Shown: piece by piece, positions 34,860 to 45,100 of the stretch
Layout of the letters: every line of letters starts with the position of its first letter
Numbering within the stretch: the stretch's first letter is position 1
Assembly (NCBI RefSeq): GCF_000423065.1
Contig: NZ_AUHG01000017.1
Span: 110,164-174,163 of the forward strand
DNA from: Christiangramia echinicola DSM 19838
GTDB lineage: Bacteria; Bacteroidota; Bacteroidia; Flavobacteriales; Flavobacteriaceae
Length of the DNA: 64,000 nt
Direction: 5' to 3'
The notes under the pieces: model-generated
What the model saw: only the letters and a program-made list of their open reading frames with translations
The model's database searches: none
What the model was told of the DNA's origin: nothing
Program-made: the position numbers and the translations under genes

Positions 34860-35057
34860 TTAAGTAAACAGTAGTTGTTGATTAAAAACATATGCTGTTC
34901 GTTTTTTGATTAATAATTTATGAATTGACGTATAGTAGAATTTTATTAGGTAATAGATTATTTTACAACGATTAAGTTTTCCATATACCTTAGAGCTGAC
35001 TATTAGCACAATCAAGGCGATGAGAGCGAATACGATTTGAAATATTCCGAAGAACAT
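34860..35057 (-). pseudogene. Internally deleted copy of the amidohydrolase-hydrolase junction
   Basis: A 65-codon frame made of three pieces. Codons 1-22 resemble the N-terminal helix of the amidohydrolase (IVFALIALIVLIV against IVFTLIGLLALII). The next about 40 bp match that gene's last codons (GGAAAACTTAATCGT). The remainder matches the spacer and start of the alpha/beta hydrolase. It is what remains of a tandem duplicate after an internal deletion of about 1.4 kb, not a functional small protein. Confidence 0.7.
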
Positions 35058-35071
35058 TTGCTGATAGTCGT

Positions 35072-35647
35072 TTATCTAAACTGTTTTGGTTTCATCTGTA
35101 AACTAGCGTTTTCAACAATTTCCGAAATTCGTTTATTTCTTGTGTCATATCTCTTAGCTGAAACAACCCAGTATAGAAGTCCCTTTTTAGAAGACTTATT
35201 TAGACTTTCAAAGTATTTCATTGCTCCTTTCTGTCTTCTCAGTTCTTGTTCTAGGTCTTCGGGTATTTCCAGTCTTTCAACAGTATCTAGAATTGTCCAA
35301 GAACCATTTTCTTTTGCGATTTCAATGCTTTTATAACCAGCCTCTTTCATAAGACTCTGGTCAATTAAAATTTTTACTTTATCCTTATTTACTTTTGACC
35401 AATTACTTTTCGGCTTTCTTTTGCTGAAATATTGCTTGAATCGCTCATTATCAAGTGTCTTTTTTGTACTATCAATCCAACCAAAACGAAGTGATTCGTC
35501 AACAGATTCACTCCAACTGAGGTTAAAATTAGGAGTGTCTTTTTTATAAAAAACCAACCAAACGGCATCCTTTTCTTTATGATTCAATTCAAGCCATTCT
35601 CTCCACTCTTCTCTAGTTCTTGGACAAATTTCTTTAGCTTCTTTCAT
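35072..35647 (-). CDS. YdeI/OmpD-associated family protein
   Basis: A 191-residue cytosolic protein of the YdeI/YdhG family. WREWLELNHKEKDAVWLVFY, then SVDESLRFGWIDSTKK, KRKPKSNWSKVNKDKV and the C-terminal PEDLEQEL-KYFESLNKSSKKGLLYWV are its conserved blocks. Members are linked to membrane stress and antimicrobial peptide tolerance, but the reaction is unknown. It is monocistronic. A third trace of the hydrolase leader lies just upstream at 35684-35747. Confidence 0.85.
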   Translation of the reverse strand: MKEAKEICPRTREEWREWLELNHKEKDAVWLVFYKKDTPNFNLSWSESVDESLRFGWIDSTKKTLDNERFKQYFSKRKPKSNWSKVNKDKVKILIDQSLMKEAGYKSIEIAKENGSWTILDTVERLEIPEDLEQELRRQKGAMKYFESLNKSSKKGLLYWVVSAKRYDTRNKRISEIVENASLQMKPKQFR

Positions 35648-35683
35648 TCTGGTTTCTCAAATGATATACAACAGTCTTAAATT

Positions 35684-35747
35684 AGTAGTAGTTGTGATTT
35701 AAAAAAAACATGTGCTGTTCATTTTTTGATTGATGATTTATGGATTG
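35684..35747. repeat. Third copy of the hydrolase leader segment
   Basis: This stretch closely matches 34870-34928 (shared GTAGTTGTTGATT/GTAGTAGTTGTGATT, TGCTGTTC and TTTTTTGATT blocks) and the start region of the hydrolase at 33325-33365. It contains no gene. It shows that the hydrolase leader was copied more than once in this 3-kb segment. Confidence 0.6.
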
Positions 35748-35803
35748 ACAACAGTACCTTTTATTAATTAATAAAGTTAAGAAATGAGCTATCTAAAACC
35801 CAG

Positions 35804-36736
35804 CTAAATAGTGATGACCACATTTCCTTTTTTATGCCCCATTTCCACATATTTATGAGCTTCGACCATTTTATCCAAAGGATATATGCTATCAACTACA
35901 GGGGTAATCTTTCCTTGTTCTGCTAAAGATTTTAAATTGAAAAAGGCTTCTTTTGGAGTTAATGGAATCCCATCATCGATGGAAATATATTTGCCATTCG
36001 GAGTCAATGCTTTTTTACTATTTTTCTTTAATTTTGATGTTTTCGAGTTACCTACGGCATCAATTACATATTTATATGTTTCCAATTGTTTTTCAGCATT
36101 TTCTAGGGTATAATCAATCATCTTATTACTACCTAAAGAGGTTACTAATTCGAAATTTCGACTACTGCATACACTAGTCACATTAGCACCCATATGCTTT
36201 GCCAATTGTATTGCCATTGTGCCTATACTTCCTGATGCTCCATAGATTAAAACTTTGTCGCCCTTGTTTATTCTCGTCTTTTTCAATAAATGAGAAGCAA
36301 GCAAACCACCATAAGGGATCGCTGCAGCTTCTTCAAAACTAAGGTTTGCAGGTTTTAGTGCTATATTCCAATCTTCCGGTAAACAAATATATTCTGCATA
36401 AGAACCAAAACGATGTTTGGTAGTTGAAATAGAACCGTAGGCAAAAACCTCATCCTCTATTTCAAACATTGACACATCTTTACCTATACTCTCTACAATT
36501 CCAGCTGTTACCATACCCAATATAGGATTTCTCGGACCTCCAAAACCAAATATGAGTTGAAGTATAAATCTGGGAATTAAAGGTTCCTTCATTCTTCGAA
36601 TAAGAACGTCACTCGTGGTTACTGAAGTAGCACATATTTTTATAAGTACTTCATCATCTTTTGGTGTTGGTTTTTTAACATTGCTAAGAACCAGGTTTTC
36701 TTCACCGCCATATTTTAGACATTCTATTGCTTTCAT
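35804..36736 (-). CDS. Zinc-independent MDR oxidoreductase (quinone-reductase-like)
   Basis: A 310-residue medium-chain dehydrogenase/reductase, with ATG at 36736 preferred over one 21 bp upstream because MKAIECLKYGGEENL is the family start. The Rossmann nucleotide motif GASGSIGTMAIQLAK is clear; zinc-binding Cys clusters are absent, as in quinone oxidoreductases that use NADPH. It would reduce quinones or activated double bonds in the cytosol. A 22-bp palindrome lies 48-69 bp upstream of the start. No partner gene is evident. Confidence 0.87.
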   Translation of the reverse strand: MKAIECLKYGGEENLVLSNVKKPTPKDDEVLIKICATSVTTSDVLIRRMKEPLIPRFILQLIFGFGGPRNPILGMVTAGIVESIGKDVSMFEIEDEVFAYGSISTTKHRFGSYAEYICLPEDWNIALKPANLSFEEAAAIPYGGLLASHLLKKTRINKGDKVLIYGASGSIGTMAIQLAKHMGANVTSVCSSRNFELVTSLGSNKMIDYTLENAEKQLETYKYVIDAVGNSKTSKLKKNSKKALTPNGKYISIDDGIPLTPKEAFFNLKSLAEQGKITPVVDSIYPLDKMVEAHKYVEMGHKKGNVVITI

Positions 36737-36783
36737 AATTATTATTATCTCAAGCAAAGGTGGTTAACATTTGGGGTTCAAAA

Positions 36784-36805
36784 GTTCGTGTTGTGAAATT
36801 AGAAC
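36784..36805. promoter_or_regulatory. 22-bp palindrome, site 1 (upstream of MDR gene)
   Basis: It reads GTTC-GT-GTTG-TG-AAAT-TA-GAAC, fitting the pattern GTTC-N2-ATTT-N2-AAAT-N2-GAAC shared by four sites in this window. It lies 48-69 bp upstream of the MDR start, on the promoter side. Confidence 0.5.
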
Positions 36806-36830
36806 CTATTAAATAGAAAATTAGTGTGGA

Positions 36831-37685
36831 CTATAAGTGCTGTTTTACTGCTTTTCTCCAAAAGTATAATCCAAAAAAAAGTGTTACTATGGCAAACATA
36901 ATTCCGTTTTCACCAAGCCAATGTTCACTTCCTTCTACGTTTATTGTTAGAGAAGGCATAATTTTTTGAATATACACGTTGCTTACTGCATGAAAAATAA
37001 CTGCTGGCCATAGGCTATTGGATTTAAAAGTGTAATACGTCATAATAAATGACATAGAAACAATTACGATAGTGAAAGTTGTAAATTCTAATAGTACATT
37101 GTTACTATAGTAAACTAGCAATGGCCAATGCCAAAAAGACCAAATTAGTCCACTAAAAATTGCTACTCCATTAAAAGACAGCACTTTTCTCAATTCATAG
37201 ATGAAAAATCCTCGCCATCCAATTTCTTCACCTAGGGTTGTTGCAGAGGCTCTTATTACTTCAACAGTGCCTAATAAAATAATGGCTATGATGGCTATTG
37301 ACGTTGGATTTAAAGTTCCAATACCAAACAGACCCAGTTCTTTTCCCCATTCAATTATGGCTCCTTCATTTGCTAGGTTTCCGAACCCAAAAATCCAGAT
37401 TAATGAATAAGTGATTACACCATAAAAGGCAGGAATAAAATAAGACCATCGAATATATCTCCAATTATCCCAATTCCAGCTTAGTGATGAAATTTTACGT
37501 CCTCTTATTTTTAAGGTAATAAATGCAGCTATTGCAGGACACCACATAATAGCTCCAACATAAATTCTTGATGGATATAAATTGACTATTGCATAATGAA
37601 ATGGTGAAGTAAGAGCAATTACAAGGCCCAGAAATAAGAATATTGTTATCCAGGTTTGTTTTTTATTTTCTATAGATTTTATCAA
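36831..37685 (-). CDS. CPBP-family intramembrane metalloprotease
   Basis: A 284-residue polytopic protein with seven to eight hydrophobic helices. The Abi/CPBP motif EEIGWRGFF (E153, E154, R158) is followed by FxxxxxxxWHWP with the second-motif His near 186, and a later Asn/His block AVIFHAVSN. These residues form the zinc site in the membrane. The family includes Rce1-like proteases and bacteriocin-immunity proteins; the substrate here is unknown. It is monocistronic, 26 bp downstream of the TrpRS gene. Confidence 0.87.
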   Translation of the reverse strand: MIKSIENKKQTWITIFLFLGLVIALTSPFHYAIVNLYPSRIYVGAIMWCPAIAAFITLKIRGRKISSLSWNWDNWRYIRWSYFIPAFYGVITYSLIWIFGFGNLANEGAIIEWGKELGLFGIGTLNPTSIAIIAIILLGTVEVIRASATTLGEEIGWRGFFIYELRKVLSFNGVAIFSGLIWSFWHWPLLVYYSNNVLLEFTTFTIVIVSMSFIMTYYTFKSNSLWPAVIFHAVSNVYIQKIMPSLTINVEGSEHWLGENGIMFAIVTLFFGLYFWRKAVKQHL

Positions 37686-37711
37686 GATCAGTAGTTTTTT
37701 TTATGGTGCTA

Positions 37712-38794
37712 TTATATTTTCATATTCATTGCTTCATTGACTTCGCTCAGCGTTTCAATTGCTGTTTCTCTTGCCTTACTTATACCTTTATGCAAAATAT
37801 CCCTTACATAGTCCTTGTTTTTTTCAAGCTCTTTTCGTTTTTTTCTAATGGGTTCAAAATATGTGTTTATAGCTTCTGCTGTTATCTGTTTAAGTTTTCC
37901 TGATCCTTGGTCACCAATTTCATCTGCAATAGCTGTTGGATTTTTATCTGAACATAAGGAAGCTAACTTAAGTAAGTTGGAAACTTCTGGTCTATTTTCT
38001 GTGTCATAAGATATGTGGCGGTTTGAATCAGACTTGGCAGATTTTATTAGTTTTCTTGTTTCTTCAGCAGTCGCTTTTATCATAATTGAATTGTTGCGAC
38101 TTTTACTCATTTTTTGAATACCGTCTAACCCAAGAATAGTAGGGGTATCAGTAAAAAATGCAACTGGTTCTGTAAAAATTTTTTTATTGAATTTTGTATT
38201 AAACCGCTTTACAATTTTACGGGTTAATTCTATATGAGGTAATTGATCTTTCCCAACAGGAACAACATTACTTTTACAAAACAAAATATCTGCAGCTTGG
38301 TGAACAGGATAGATGTACATGCCTGCATTAATAGTATTCATCCCTGAAGCAGTAATTTCTTCTTTAACCGTAGGATTTTTGTTTAATTCTGAACTAGATA
38401 CCAATGTTAAAAAGGGAATAGTTAGTTGATTTAATTCAGGAATATGACTATGTGGAAAAATATGAGTTTTATAATTTTCAGGGTCTAATCCACAGGCTAA
38501 ATAGTCTAAAGTTAGTTCATAGGTGAATTTTGAAATTTCATTAAAAACATTTCTATCTGTCAACACTTGATAATCAGCAATTAGAATATAAGTCTCAATT
38601 CCCAAGCTTTGTAATTTTAATCGGTTTATAATTGAGCCAAAATAGTGGCCAAGATGCAAATTACCTGTAGGTCTATCTCCCGTTAATACGCGGTACTTTT
38701 GAGGGTTCTTATACAAATCATTTTCTAATAATTTGCTTTGCTCTTTTGCTTTTTCAAAACTTTTATTTATCATTTTTTGTTTACTTTTATTCAA
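37712..38794 (-). CDS. trpS: Divergent tryptophanyl-tRNA synthetase
   Basis: A 360-residue class I synthetase. The HIGH-like motif GNLHLGHY lies at 44-51 and an intact KMSKS at 228-232. The segment QAADILFCKSNVVPVGKDQ binds Trp and ATP. The length and both catalytic motifs say it charges tRNA-Trp. Its place in an accessory island, outside any translation operon, suggests a second copy of the housekeeping enzyme; accessory TrpRS genes in other bacteria give resistance to Trp-analogue antibiotics such as indolmycin. It lies downstream of a structured repeat (38820-38971). Confidence 0.88.
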   Translation of the reverse strand: MNKSKQKMINKSFEKAKEQSKLLENDLYKNPQKYRVLTGDRPTGNLHLGHYFGSIINRLKLQSLGIETYILIADYQVLTDRNVFNEISKFTYELTLDYLACGLDPENYKTHIFPHSHIPELNQLTIPFLTLVSSSELNKNPTVKEEITASGMNTINAGMYIYPVHQAADILFCKSNVVPVGKDQLPHIELTRKIVKRFNTKFNKKIFTEPVAFFTDTPTILGLDGIQKMSKSRNNSIMIKATAEETRKLIKSAKSDSNRHISYDTENRPEVSNLLKLASLCSDKNPTAIADEIGDQGSGKLKQITAEAINTYFEPIRKKRKELEKNKDYVRDILHKGISKARETAIETLSEVNEAMNMKI

Positions 38795-38819
38795 GTAAGT
38801 TCAATTTTTCTCATTATCC

Positions 38820-38971
38820 ACAATGTGATTTTATAAGATTCGTTGCGTGTTTAAACATCTGATTTAGCAAATAAATCACAGATAGAAAGTCAGCGAGAAC
38901 TTTCGAAAGTAGACGAGAACTAACAATGACACGAGCGCAGCGAACTGGCGAAGCAATTATACAGGTTGTTG
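38820..38971. repeat. Structured intergenic repeat, copy D
   Basis: This fills the gap between trpS and a serine hydrolase. It shares a 27-nt identical block (38864-38890) with copy C at 60502-60528, and the central mini-hairpin GAAAGT (38885-38890) with ACTTTC (38899-38904). It ends 3 bp from the next gene's stop codon. An inserted stretch (about 38929-38953) is not in copy C. Confidence 0.75.
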
Positions 38972-38974
38972 ACA

Positions 38975-40417
38975 TTAGTTTGTTTTTACATTTATTTTTT
39001 CAATTCTGTTTATCATTTCTTCTGCATTTGTATTTTCGGGATTGAGTTCTAAAGATTTTTGATAGCTTATTTTAGATAATTCAAATTGGTCATTTAAGAA
39101 ATAGCTTTCGCCCATACTATCAAATGCATTTGATGAATTTGGGAATTCTGAGATAAGTAATGTAAAAATGCTAATAGCCTCTTTTAATTGACCTTTCTTA
39201 ATCAAATCATAGCCAAGTTGGTTTAATTCATTTTCATCCGAAAAATTATATTCATAAAAATTTAGCTTTTTTAAGTTTTTATAAAGCTGAATTCCCTCAT
39301 TAGCATTATCATAACATTTTTCTCTAATTGCGAAATAAATAGACTTCTGTGGTATTGAAAAGGAATTGCCTTTTAAAATATTTTCGACTGCATCAGTTAT
39401 TTCTCGAAGCTTGCGGTTTTTATTATTTGTCATTAAAATGATTGATAAATCTTCTTTTACATTATAATGGATAAAAGATTCAAAATTGAAAGATGATCCA
39501 TGATGTTGATGAATTAGTAAAGTGTCATTCTTAATTACACCAATCCCTAAAGCAGAAGAACTCTCCTTAGAATGCGAATCAAATAAAGTAATTAACGATT
39601 TATCAGATATAAACTGTCCTGAGTGTAAGTTGATTATCCATTTATACATATCATTTGCAGTAGGGTTTACCCAACCAGAGAATTCGATATCCATTGCTCT
39701 ATCATTTACAAAAGCATTATTAAATGCGGTTACTAATTCAGGGTTTTGAGTATCCGCGTCAATAATAGCATTTGTCATACCACCAGGAATAAGTAGGTTT
39801 TTTTGAATGAAATCATTAAAACTCATTCCAGATACTTGTTCAACAATTCTTCTTTGTAGAAAAACATTATTGTTACTGTACAAGTAATCTGTGCCAGGTT
39901 TGAAACTTAGATGTTTAATATTTTTTAATTCGTTATAAATATCTTTGTCATTTTTAATATTGTTCCAGTTGATTCTTGGCAGTCCACTAGTATATTGAAG
40001 TAGATGCCTAATACTAATGGTATTTGACCATTCTGGTAATTGCAATTCAAAAGTTGAGATTTTATCATCCAGATTAAGTAACCCTCTTTCATTTAAAATC
40101 ATTATCGCAACAGCGTTGAATTCTTTTGCTATAGAGCCAATGTTAAATATTGAGTTTCTACTAAGTTTTTTTGTTCTAGAGGCATCTGAATATCCAAATT
40201 CATTTTGATATATTACTTTATTATTTTTAGCAACAAGGATGTTTCCATTAAAAACTCCACGCTCATAGGATACTTTAATCAAAGAATCTATCAAAGTTTG
40301 ATTGATTCTTTGATTTTTATTAATTTCTGATAAATCCCTTGTGTTTTTGCTGTTAATGTTTTTGCAACCTATTAAAAAGATTACTGATATTAGTAAAAGG
40401 AGAAAATTTGATTTCAT
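38975..40417 (-). CDS. Serine hydrolase (class-C beta-lactamase fold) with TPR, lipoprotein
   Basis: A 480-residue protein. The signal ends in a lipobox (Cys18). The catalytic Ser-x-x-Lys is SIAK at 95-98 in FNIGSIAKEFNA; the second motif is YSN in YLYSNNN; HHGSS is the third. About 110 C-terminal residues form TPR-like helices (FSDENELNQLGYDLIKKGQL and onwards). Relatives are D-alanyl peptidases, esterases or beta-lactamase-like proteins in the periplasm; true beta-lactam hydrolysis is not shown. It is bounded on both sides by structured repeats D and A. Confidence 0.85.
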   Translation of the reverse strand: MKSNFLLLLISVIFLIGCKNINSKNTRDLSEINKNQRINQTLIDSLIKVSYERGVFNGNILVAKNNKVIYQNEFGYSDASRTKKLSRNSIFNIGSIAKEFNAVAIMILNERGLLNLDDKISTFELQLPEWSNTISIRHLLQYTSGLPRINWNNIKNDKDIYNELKNIKHLSFKPGTDYLYSNNNVFLQRRIVEQVSGMSFNDFIQKNLLIPGGMTNAIIDADTQNPELVTAFNNAFVNDRAMDIEFSGWVNPTANDMYKWIINLHSGQFISDKSLITLFDSHSKESSSALGIGVIKNDTLLIHQHHGSSFNFESFIHYNVKEDLSIILMTNNKNRKLREITDAVENILKGNSFSIPQKSIYFAIREKCYDNANEGIQLYKNLKKLNFYEYNFSDENELNQLGYDLIKKGQLKEAISIFTLLISEFPNSSNAFDSMGESYFLNDQFELSKISYQKSLELNPENTNAEEMINRIEKINVKTN

Positions 40418-40491
40418 TTGTTACGTGTTTAGAACTAGGTTTATGATTATTCCTGACGATATGATTTTTGGAATGTTCCAATTTAATAATT

Positions 40492-40614
40492 GGCTACAAC
40501 GATCTCGGTTATGAGTAGTTTCGCGGATTAGCACTTAACGTTGCAAGTATAAACCAAACTGAAATCCGTGAGGATTTTCAGAAGTAGGAGAGAACGGTGC
40601 CATTACTTATAGCC
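40492..40614. repeat. Structured intergenic repeat, copy A
   Basis: A 123-bp stretch with complementary ends (GGCTA at 40492, TAGCC at 40614), a central hairpin GAAATCC/GGATTTTC (40561-40579) and CGCGGATT/AATCCGTG pairing. It shares the order of blocks with copies C and D (hairpin, then AAGTAGG, then AGAAC). CGATCTCGGTTAT resembles CGGTCTCGGTTAT at the left of copy B. Confidence 0.7.
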
Positions 40615-40641
40615 ACTTTTGTGTTCCGTTTTAATTTAATT

Positions 40642-41328
40642 TTACTTATAGCTAGGTCTTATGCCAAAAATTAGTAAATAACCTATCATCCAAAATTCTC
40701 CAATGGTTGCAGGTAGAGTAAGAAATCTATTGAAGCTAAAATCAATTCCTGCGTAGTGTATAACTGTAGAAATTAGATAGCCTATACCACCTAAAATAAT
40801 TATTCTTCCTAACCAGACAGGCAACCTTTTGGATTTGATAACTATGTATCCCATTGGAAATAGCCATAACCCGAAAAATAGGCCACCAATACCCCAAGCA
40901 TTCGAAATAATATTTTGAAAAACCTGAATTAGTAAAACTTTGTCTTCCATAGCACTTATTTCAGAATTTGCAATACCTATTGCTGAGGCGATTGAAATTG
41001 CACTTATCATAATGGCTAAAGCATTTACCATTCCCCATATACCTAGAGTCCAAGCTTCCCATTCATAATTATCTTTAAATAATTTGAAAAACCAAACTGC
41101 GGTAAGTGCCTGGGAAATTACTATACCAAATTCTAATAGCAATCGAATTCTTGCTGTAGATTCTAATTCTACTAAATTTGTTAGCGTTTGTTCAGGATTA
41201 CCAGACACAAATAATTGAGAATGAAAGACCATAAACCCTAGAATTCCTGTAATAGCCATCATTAAATACCATAAGCCAGTTATTCTAGCGGTCTTAATTA
41301 AATTTTTCTGTTCTGTATTTGCAATCAT
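40642..41328 (-). CDS. DUF4386 family membrane protein
   Basis: A 228-residue protein with six hydrophobic helices. It opens KTARITGLWYLMMAITGILG, the DUF4386 hallmark, and closes with YAGIDFSFNRFLTLPATIGEFW. Function is unknown; members are small integral membrane proteins. A truncated paralogue of the first 37 residues lies at 48571-48714. Confidence 0.85.
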   Translation of the reverse strand: MIANTEQKNLIKTARITGLWYLMMAITGILGFMVFHSQLFVSGNPEQTLTNLVELESTARIRLLLEFGIVISQALTAVWFFKLFKDNYEWEAWTLGIWGMVNALAIMISAISIASAIGIANSEISAMEDKVLLIQVFQNIISNAWGIGGLFFGLWLFPMGYIVIKSKRLPVWLGRIIILGGIGYLISTVIHYAGIDFSFNRFLTLPATIGEFWMIGYLLIFGIRPSYK

Positions 41329-41439
41329 AGATTAAACATTTTTATTACTTTATACTAATTCTGACTCTGTAAAAGAGTAATTGTAACAGTTTTGCCCTAA
41401 TGGCACACAACAACAGAATATATGGCTATAGATAAATTT

Positions 41440-42060
41440 TTATAACCAACTAAAACCTAATCCTACATTAAAGATTACTGCATCCCTATGAGCATCTCCA
41501 TCTAAAGAAGCACGACCAAGCACTAATTTAGACTGAACATTGAGCGCAAAGTTTTTCTTTTTGTAAATTTCATTACCTGTACTTGCCATTACTGCGCAAC
41601 CAAAGTTCCAATCATCATTTACATCATCTTTAATATCATATAATGCAGGCGAATCTATTGCTAAACCAATTCCGCCATGAATCCACCAGTTGTCTTTTAC
41701 CCAATATTGTAAAGATGGTATAAAACCTCCAAAATTCCTGTCATTATCTTTAAATTCGTATATGTTTCCTGGCATAGCGGCAGTAATGGCAAGATTTTCA
41801 TTCAACATATAGCCCAACTTTAGATCTGGAAAAACAAACGTTCCTTGAGATTTGTCGAACGTTTGAATACCTTCACTATCTTCTAAACTGATTAGACCTC
41901 CACCTACTGAAAATTCAATAATAAAGCCATCTCGCTGCGTTGTTGTTGTTTCAGAATCTGCGTTCTGTGCATATGTCATACTTGATACTAATGCAAAGGC
42001 TACGAAAGCCATTCTTGATAAGATTTGTTTTTTGATTGTTTTCATTTTAATTGATTTCAT
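41440..42060 (-). CDS. Outer-membrane beta-barrel-like protein
   Basis: A 206-residue protein. A signal peptide ends at about residue 32 (SMTYAQ) after either of two in-frame Met (42060 or 42045). The remainder alternates polar and hydrophobic residues with aromatic girdles, e.g. GGGLISLEDSEG, PDLKLGYMLNENLAIT, PSLQYWVKDNWWIHGGIGLA, and ends in GLGFSWL, a typical outer-membrane C-terminal strand. It is probably a small OmpA/OmpW-like porin-type barrel. A 22-bp palindrome lies 79-100 bp upstream. Confidence 0.78.
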   Translation of the reverse strand: MKSIKMKTIKKQILSRMAFVAFALVSSMTYAQNADSETTTTQRDGFIIEFSVGGGLISLEDSEGIQTFDKSQGTFVFPDLKLGYMLNENLAITAAMPGNIYEFKDNDRNFGGFIPSLQYWVKDNWWIHGGIGLAIDSPALYDIKDDVNDDWNFGCAVMASTGNEIYKKKNFALNVQSKLVLGRASLDGDAHRDAVIFNVGLGFSWL

Positions 42061-42138
42061 GATTGTTCGTTTTTTGATTATTAAAATTGATGTTTACTAT
42101 TATTCACAACAAAATTGTGAATATTATGGGGGCTAAAA

Positions 42139-42160
42139 GTTCGTATTTGGAAATTAGAAC
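42139..42160. promoter_or_regulatory. 22-bp palindrome, site 2 (upstream of beta-barrel gene)
   Basis: GTTC-GT-ATTT-GG-AAAT-TA-GAAC, the site closest to the shared pattern. It lies 79-100 bp upstream of the beta-barrel start. Confidence 0.55.
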
Positions 42161-42185
42161 CTATTACATAGGGACGTAATACGTA

Positions 42186-45100
42186 CTATTCGTTCGCTGC
42201 ATCAATTTTTAATTCTCCTACAGATTCGAAAAGATCTGTAATTATATGCTGCTGATGATCTGGTGTAACCTCCTTAAAATAATCAAGTAAATCTTTACTA
42301 GTTGCATACCTCCTAGTTTTAGTTTTTAATTTACCATTAGAGGTGTTCCAATCTTCAAGAAATTGCTTTAACGCTGTATTTACCTTTTCCTCTCCAATGG
42401 TTTCCTGTAGTTTAAACATGTTTATGGCACTTTTTGCATAGTAGACGTAGTCCTGATTGTCTACTAATGCTAGCGTTGGTTCTACTCCAGATTCTCTTAG
42501 TTTCCCTTTTTCGTATTTCTCTAATTGCAACTCTAAAAATTGCTGAACCTTTTCTTTTGGATAGTGCTCTTTTAAAACCATCATTGCCGCATATTGAGAA
42601 AGTGTTTCCAAAATGAAGTATTGCCCTTTTACATTTGCTGCTTCTACCTGCATGGCAAACCATTGGTGGGCAATTTCGTGTGCAGTCACATAAAATGCCA
42701 TATCTACATCGGTTTTATCGTCAATATCTAGAACAAATCCTATAGACTCTGAGAATGGCACAGTTCCTGGAAAAGATTGTGCAAATTGCGCATAACGCGG
42801 AAACTCCATAATACGTAAGTGCTTGTATTGATACGGACTAAAATTTGTACTATAATAATCTAATGATGCTTTCATAGATTTCATCATTCTGTCTATATTG
42901 TAACTATGCGCTTTATCATAATAAATTTCAAGGTCAACCGGGGAAGCAAAAGCATCCTTACTTGGCATCCAGGTGTCTTTTTTTATTTCATATGCTGCTG
43001 AAACCATAGCGTAAAAATTAATCATTGGAATTTCCATTTTATAATGAAAATAATTACGATTATTTTCTGTCCATTCCCGCAATAAATTTCCTGGAACTAC
43101 GGCTGTTTGATCTTTTGATGTGCCAATAGTCATTTCAAAATTAATACCGTCAGAATCACTACCAGCTCTTGCATTCATTATTTCTTTAGTATCATTTCTA
43201 TTAGCTCTATTTATTCTTTCTGGTAAATTATATGCTAAACGTTCATCAGTATCACTCAACTCATATTTTCTGTTATAGCCTAATGTTGGAAAGTGGTTAT
43301 TATTGAAGAATGTTCCATTTTCTACAATATTGGCATTTGAATTACCTGCTTCAAACCCAACAGTGGTAAATGATTGTTTAAAATTCATTTTAATCGAATC
43401 TCCAGGGTTCAACGTATTATTCAACTTATAGATGGTATAATGGTAGGACGCGTACGTATTAACTTCCGTAGCGCCTCCATCAAAAGTGATCGTGTCTATT
43501 GTAACGTTCTCTTCAATGCGTTTTTGAATATGAATCTCGTTAATGGATTGCTTATTGGTGTTTTTCAATATGTAATACCCTTCTGCAGTATAGTCTCTTG
43601 AGGTAGGATACAATTCCACTTTTAAATTTACAGCTACTATTTTGGGTTGTGGTATATATTCAAACTGTTTGAGTTCCTTTTCATAAGCTACTCTAAATTC
43701 GGTAGCTTCAGAATTGGTCCAATAGGTGTTTAAAATATTAGTGTTATAAAAAATAAAACTTCCTAAAGCTACAAATGCTATAAAAATAATACTCGTTAGT
43801 TTAAAAAGTGGCTTGCTTAATCTATGTTTCCCTGCTTTAATACGCTTAATTAAGTTTGTTTCGGTGCCTCTAACGTTAACTAAAGATCCAATAATTAGTA
43901 ATAACATTCCGAAGAGAAACCAGTAGGATTTAATTAATAAATAAGGTTTTAAAAAGTGTCCATACCCATTCATATCAGAATATGTTCCTAAGGCGCTTCC
44001 TCCGAAAAAATATAAATCGTGATCAAACCCAAATAATCCCATAGCGATATTGCCCATAAAGAATATAATCACGAGCATGATGCCTAAAAACTTGTGGTTC
44101 ACCACAGATTGAATAAAAAATGCAATAAAAGTATACAGTGCTAAAAACGGTAAAATCTCTAAGAAGAAACCATAAAAATAGACTTGGAATTCGTATTTGT
44201 AATACCCGCTTAATGTTTGAAATAGAATTCCTGAACTTATTAAGGCAAGCATTAATACTACATACACTAAGTTTAATCCAATATACTTACCCATTAGCTT
44301 TATAAAGCCAGAAATTGGAGTTGCGTCATAAATGAGATCTAGTTTAGCACTTCGCTCTTTCCATACCAATTCTCCTGAATAAAACACTAAAATGATTATG
44401 AAGAAATAAATAGATGTTTCTTTGAGTTCTTCAACAATAAAATAGGTTGCTGGATAGCTATCAACACCGTATACAGTCCCGAGATTTACAGAATTAATAA
44501 GTATGATAATCATCCCACAGATAACAATTCCCCAGAATGAAGCCTGTTTGCAAATACTTATAAAGTAGAACCAAGAAAACTGTTTTAACTGGATTAGTTT
44601 TGAAAGGAAACCAAAGTGTTTTTGAGTAGTAGGAACCTCTACTTCATGGACCTTATACGAAGCTGTACTAGCCAATACTTGCTGCTTTTTTCTTTTAGCT
44701 CGCTTTTCTTTAACAACATTAAAATTGAATTTTTTATAACCATAGATTAATGCAAGTATTCCTAGAGAAGCCCAAAACAGTTTGTTATACAGCAATGCTC
44801 CAATGAAATCAAGCTCTAGCGTACTCTTTTCTATAGCTGACCAAGATTTTGTGGCAAAGGTGGTGGTTGTGAGTGAAAACGGATCTAGAATGGCTTGCCA
44901 AAACTCATTAGTGATTGCTTTGGTTAGCATAAAAACCACAAATAAAATAATACCTTGGGTGTATACTACCACTAGGCTTCTACTTAAAGCACCTGTAACA
45001 AAAAACAGCGAAGCCCCAAAAAATAATGTTGGCAGCGTTACCATTAAAAACGTTTTTACATAAATAATTGCATTAAAATCTAATAAATCCTCAGGGTTCG

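Noticed and set aside
34860..35057. Independent small membrane protein of 65 residues
   Set aside because: Its parts match pieces of the adjacent amidohydrolase and hydrolase, so it is a deletion relic.
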